This document shows, one piece after another, positions 60,771-64,000 of a stretch of DNA of 64,000 nt. Source of the DNA: Pseudoxanthomonas sp. Root65 (lineage in GTDB: Bacteria; Pseudomonadota; Gammaproteobacteria; Xanthomonadales; Xanthomonadaceae). The stretch's first letter is position 1; each line of letters opens with the position of its first letter. Under the pieces are notes generated by a model, which was given only the letters and a program-made list of their open reading frames with translations, searched no databases and was not told the origin of the DNA. The DNA lies in the NCBI RefSeq assembly GCF_001427635.1, contig NZ_LMHA01000003.1:500479-564478 (forward strand). Reading direction: 5' to 3'. The translations under genes and the position numbers were made by a program.

Positions 60771-60889
60771 GCGGCTGCCGTTCCCGCATACGACAGCGTG
60801 GTGCAGTCGGCCTGCACATCGCACGAACAGCCGGCTTGGCACGCTGCGCCTTCCCGCGGCCACGCCGCCATCACCCAAGGAGCTGAACC

Positions 60890-61330
60890 TTGAAACGACG
60901 TCTGACCGTTGGCATGGCCTGCCTGCTGCTGACCGCGGTGCCGGCCTTCGCTGCCGACACGCGCCTCGAACTGCCGCTGCAGGAGTTGCTGGATTCGCCG
61001 GAGGCCAAGGCCGCCGGCATCGACGGCAGCGTCCGCTTCTACCTGGCCGGCCAGAAGACGCCCGCGGTGGTGTCGCGCTTCGGTGAGGACGTCACCAACA
61101 GGAAGACCAATGGCGTAGGCAAGTCCGACACCGAGTCCTGCCGTTGGGTGGCGTTGTCGGCGTTGAAGGCGCTGCAGCAGGGTGCGAAGGATCGCGGTGC
61201 GAATGCGGTCATCGACATCGTCAGCTACTTCAAGAAGAACGAGTTCCGCAGCGCCACCCACTACGAATGCCATGCCGGCGGCATCATGAGTGGTGTCGCG
61301 TTCAAGGCGACTTACGCCAAGGTCAAGTAA
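60890..61330 (+). CDS. Conserved secreted hypothetical protein
   Basis: A 146-residue protein with a signal peptide (MKRRLTVGMACLLLTAVPAFA). TTG start with AAGGAG seven bases upstream. The mature part has SCRWVALSALKALQQGAKDRGANAVIDIVSYFKKNEF and a CHAGGIMSGVAFKATYAKV end; Cys residues suggest a disulfide. Similar proteins of xanthomonads are labelled excinuclease ATPase subunit, but no ATPase motif is visible, so that label should not be used. Followed by a strong terminator. Confidence 0.7.
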   Translation: MKRRLTVGMACLLLTAVPAFAADTRLELPLQELLDSPEAKAAGIDGSVRFYLAGQKTPAVVSRFGEDVTNRKTNGVGKSDTESCRWVALSALKALQQGAKDRGANAVIDIVSYFKKNEFRSATHYECHAGGIMSGVAFKATYAKVK

Positions 61331-61347
61331 GTCCCCGAGACGTGCAG

Positions 61348-61376
61348 GGAAACGGCCACCGCGGGTGGCCGTTTCC
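61348..61376. terminator. Strong hairpin between convergent genes
   Basis: A perfect 13-base-pair stem GGAAACGGCCACC / GGTGGCCGTTTCC with a 3-base loop, between the secreted-protein gene and the convergent copper operon. It can stop transcription from either side. Confidence 0.75.
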
Positions 61377-61425
61377 TCTGCATCGCTGCGTCGCCGAAGG
61401 CGTGCAGCGGCGCAAGCCGCTTCCC

Positions 61426-62334
61426 TCAGAACCAGATCCGGACGCCCGCCACGACACGGGTGTCGCGCGTGTCTTCGCCGTCTGCGCGGCGGAGATCGGC
61501 GGTGTCGCCGAGCGCGCGTTCGTACACCACGCCCACATACGGTGCGAAGCGGCGGCTGATCTCGTAGCGCAGGCGCAGGCCTGCTTCGATCGCTGAAATG
61601 CCGCGTCCGATGCCGTAGTCCGGATCGTCCTTCGCCGCGATATCCACTTCCACCAGCGGCTGCAGGATCAGGCGGTTGGTGATGCGCAGCGTGTACTCGA
61701 CCTCGACGTTGGCTGCCACCTGGCCATCCTCGCTGACATAGGCGGTCGCCGACACCTCGAAGCGGTACGGTGCCATGCCCTGCACGCCGAACGCGCCCCA
61801 CGTGCGCGCGTCATCAGGCTTGAAGTCATGCCGGATGCCGGCCACCGCGTCCCACCACGGCGAGACGCTGCGCCCGTACAGCACTTCAAGGTCGGCGCTT
61901 TCGGTGTGGCCGCCCACACGTTCGCCCTCGCTGCGCAACCACAGACGGTCGGTGTCTGTGCCGAACCACGCGCTGCCTTCCCAGGCCTGGCCGGTGCCTT
62001 CATCGGCATCCCAGGCTTCCAGCCGGTTGAACGTCACCTTGTGGTTGAACGCCGGCGCATGCTGCATGGCGTGGTGGTCGATGACGGGAAATGCGGCGGC
62101 CAGATCATCGGCGGTGATGGCGGGGATCGGCTCGCGCGACGCCGCGGATGTCGGAGCCGGCTCCGACTGCGACATCGCCGCATGGTCGTGCTGCGCATGC
62201 GCATCCTGCTTTGGCGCATCGGTCGTGGCGTGGTGCGCATGGTCGTGATGCTGTGCCGAGGCGGGGAGGGCGAAACCCAGCACCATCGCGATCGCAGCCG
62301 TCATGCCGAGCGGGGTAGGGAAGTGAATCTTCAT
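61426..62334 (-). CDS. copB: Copper resistance outer-membrane protein CopB
   Basis: A 302-residue outer-membrane protein: signal peptide (to ASA), a His/Met/Asp-rich N-terminal region (HHDHAHHATT..., HDHAAM) that can bind copper, then a beta-barrel-like domain ending in WF (VAGVRIWF), typical of outer-membrane proteins. It starts with ATG overlapping the copA stop. CopB sequesters copper or exports it with CopA; the exact role is not fixed. Confidence 0.92.
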   Translation of the reverse strand: MKIHFPTPLGMTAAIAMVLGFALPASAQHHDHAHHATTDAPKQDAHAQHDHAAMSQSEPAPTSAASREPIPAITADDLAAAFPVIDHHAMQHAPAFNHKVTFNRLEAWDADEGTGQAWEGSAWFGTDTDRLWLRSEGERVGGHTESADLEVLYGRSVSPWWDAVAGIRHDFKPDDARTWGAFGVQGMAPYRFEVSATAYVSEDGQVAANVEVEYTLRITNRLILQPLVEVDIAAKDDPDYGIGRGISAIEAGLRLRYEISRRFAPYVGVVYERALGDTADLRRADGEDTRDTRVVAGVRIWF

Positions 62335-64000
62335 GCCTCGATCCTCACTTCCCGCATCATCCCGGCTTCCATGTGGTAGAGCAGATGGCAGTGGAAGGCC
62401 CACCGTCCCAACGCATCGGCGCGCACGCGGTAGCTGCGCCGCGTTCCCGGCGGCATGTCGATGGTGTGCTTGCGCAGATGGAAGCCGCCGTCGGCGTCCT
62501 CCAGGTCGCTCCACACGCCATGCAGGTGGATCGGGTGCTGCATCATCGTGTCGTTGACCAGCACGATGCGCATGCGCTCGCCGTACTTCAGCGTCAACGG
62601 TTCCGCGCTGGCGAACGGGATGCCATCGAACGACCAGGCGAACTTCTCCATGTGACCGGTCAGGTGCAGTTCGACCGTGCGGCCCGGCTCGCGGCCATCG
62701 GGATCATCGAACAGGCTGCGCATGGCGCCATAGGTCAGTACCTGGCGTCCGTTGTCGCGCAGGCCGATGCCGGGGTCGTCGAGTTTCGGTTCGCTGGCGG
62801 ACGACTGCATGTCGACCAGCGGGCTGCCGGTTTCGCTGGCGGGATGGCTCGGTGCGTTCGAGGTCGCACCGTGCGCGCCGTGATCCATCGCGCCCATGTT
62901 GGCGCCACAGCCGCCTTCACCCATCATCGCGCCGCAGCCGCCCTCCATGCCCTTGTGCGCGCCGTGGCCACCCATGTCGTGGGCCATGTCGGCCATGGTC
63001 AGCAGCGGACGCGGATCGCGCGACGGGATCGGCGCTTCCAGTCCGTCGCGCACCGCCAGCGTGCCGCGTGCGTAGCCGGTGCGGCCCATGTCCTGGGCGA
63101 AAATCGTGAAGGCGTCCTGGCCTATCGGTTCGACGAGCACGTCGAAGGTCTCCGCCACCGCGATGCGGAACTCGTCCACGCTGACCGGATGGATGTACTG
63201 GCCGTCGGCGGCGACCACGGTCATCTTCAGGCCGGGAATGCGCACGTCGAAGTACGTCATCGCACTACCGTTGATGAAGCGCAGCAGCACCTTCTCGCCG
63301 GGTCTGAACAGACCGGTCCAGTTGCCCGCCGGCGCGGCCCCGTTCACCAGGTAGGTGTAGGTGTGCGCGTTGATGTCGGAGATGTCGGTCGGCGTCATGC
63401 GCATGCGTCCCCACATGCCGCGGTCGGCGATCGTCTCCGCCAGTCCGTCGCGACGCGCGTCGCGCACGAAGTCCACCAGCGTGCGCTGGTAGTAGTTGTC
63501 GTGCTCCGGCATCTTCTTCGTACGCCGGTACAGCGCGCCGGGGTCGAGGTCGGTCCAATCGGACAGCAGCACCACGTGTTCGCGGTCGTGGTGGAACGGC
63601 GCCGGTTCGCGCGGATCGATGATCAGCGCGCCGTACAGGCCGGCCTGTTCCTGGAACAACGAGTGGCTGTGGTACCAGTAGGTCCCGGACTGCTTCAGCT
63701 GGAAGCGGTACTGGAAGGTCTCGCCCGGCGCGATGCCGTTGAAACTCAGGCCGGGCACGCCGTCCATGTTCGACGGCAGCAGGATGCCGTGCCAATGGAT
63801 CGAGGTCATGTCGCGCAGCCGGTTGCTGACCCGCACAGTGACCGTGTCGCCCTCGCGCCAGCGCAGCGTCGGCGCGGGCAGGCTGTTGTTGACGGTAATC
63901 GCCGGTCGCATTCGGCCGGTGATGTCGACCGGCATCGCGCCGATATTTAGGGCGAAATCGGTGCCGGTCACCAGCGCCGCGCCGCCGCGCCGCACGGGCG
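62331..64000 (-). CDS. copA: Copper resistance multicopper oxidase CopA (5' part outside window)
   Basis: Partial gene: the start and probable Tat signal lie beyond the right edge. The visible 556 residues form a three-cupredoxin multicopper oxidase: HWHGI near the beginning and WYHSHS, a Met/His/Cys-rich insert in the middle (many MxxM, GHGAHK, GCGA repeats) typical of CopA/CueO, HPIHLHG and the HCHLLYHMEAGM type 1 copper site at the end. It oxidises Cu(I) to Cu(II) in the periplasm. The stop overlaps copB by four bases. Confidence 0.95.
   Translation of the reverse strand, partial: PVRRGGAALVTGTDFALNIGAMPVDITGRMRPAITVNNSLPAPTLRWREGDTVTVRVSNRLRDMTSIHWHGILLPSNMDGVPGLSFNGIAPGETFQYRFQLKQSGTYWYHSHSLFQEQAGLYGALIIDPREPAPFHHDREHVVLLSDWTDLDPGALYRRTKKMPEHDNYYQRTLVDFVRDARRDGLAETIADRGMWGRMRMTPTDISDINAHTYTYLVNGAAPAGNWTGLFRPGEKVLLRFINGSAMTYFDVRIPGLKMTVVAADGQYIHPVSVDEFRIAVAETFDVLVEPIGQDAFTIFAQDMGRTGYARGTLAVRDGLEAPIPSRDPRPLLTMADMAHDMGGHGAHKGMEGGCGAMMGEGGCGANMGAMDHGAHGATSNAPSHPASETGSPLVDMQSSASEPKLDDPGIGLRDNGRQVLTYGAMRSLFDDPDGREPGRTVELHLTGHMEKFAWSFDGIPFASAEPLTLKYGERMRIVLVNDTMMQHPIHLHGVWSDLEDADGGFHLRKHTIDMPPGTRRSYRVRADALGRWAFHCHLLYHMEAGMMREVRIEA

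Noticed and set aside
60890..61330. Label of excinuclease ATPase subunit for the secreted protein
   Set aside because: The product has a signal peptide and no Walker motifs, so it cannot be a UvrA-type ATPase.
62373..63950. A plus-strand open frame opposite copA
   Set aside because: Antisense shadow of a clear multicopper oxidase.

Overview
The window looks like a contiguous piece of chromosome from a GC-rich, yellow-pigmented gammaproteobacterium of the Xanthomonadaceae (a Xanthomonas, Pseudoxanthomonas or Lysobacter relative). This rests on the gene neighbourhoods (ndk-rlmN-pilW-rodZ-yfgM-bamB-der, cmk-rpsA-ihfB-lapA-lapB, ppsA/ppsR, copAB), the many ATGA-coupled genes and, above all, an aryl-polyene (xanthomonadin-type) pigment cluster. 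Genus assignment is inference. I see no insertion sequence, prophage or CRISPR array, and no gene-free stretch longer than 300 bases.

Layout. 0-2.5 kb (minus strand): a Tat-exported aldo/keto reductase lipoprotein cut by the left edge, agmatine deiminase, a small secreted protein and an L36 gene of the YkgO type with its own promoter and terminator. 2.6-12.6 kb (plus): cmk, rpsA, ihfB, lapAB, then surface-glycan genes (WecA-like lipid-carrier transferase, WbpM-like dehydratase, galU), a FAD amine oxidase and a CsaA-like protein. 12.6-16.9 kb (minus): a beta-oxidation operon (TetR/PsrA-like regulator, FadN-like dehydrogenase/hydratase, thiolase) with a PsrA-type operator before the regulator. 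17-26.2 kb (plus): ndk to der, then moeA and a rhodanese-MoeB fusion. 26.2-31.4 kb: AraC regulator and divergent SDR, a small membrane protein, a CPA2 antiporter, a membrane-anchored hydrolase and DUF1244. 31.4-43.4 kb: folD, a REP doublet, guaB, a long inverted repeat, guaA, an atypical low-GC NYN/OST-HTH gene, tadA, DUF2721, orn, mscS, ppsA/ppsR, DUF1249 and a small unknown. 43.6-43.8 kb: tRNA-Glu and tRNA-Ala as one transcription unit with a good promoter and terminator.

43.9-60.8 kb is the most interesting region: about 18 genes on the plus strand, mostly overlapping by a few bases. They encode a type II polyketide machine: two acyl carrier proteins, a ligase fused to a dehydratase-like hotdog domain, a Cys-less ketosynthase-like partner, two full ketosynthases, a ketoreductase and a second hotdog dehydratase. 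Around them lie two acyltransferases, a glycosyltransferase, a thioesterase, an aromatic amino acid ammonia-lyase, a FAD enzyme carrying the flavin-halogenase motif WxWxIP, a LolA-like carrier, an MMPL exporter and several envelope proteins. The inferred logic is activation of an aryl acid onto an ACP, iterative extension, reduction and dehydration to a polyene, optional halogenation, attachment to a lipid, and export to the outer membrane. No chorismatase (XanB2-type 3-hydroxybenzoate synthase) is in the window, so the aryl starter must come from elsewhere or possibly from the ammonia-lyase.

60.9-64 kb: a conserved secreted protein, a strong terminator, and a copper resistance pair copA-copB on the minus strand, with copA cut by the right edge.
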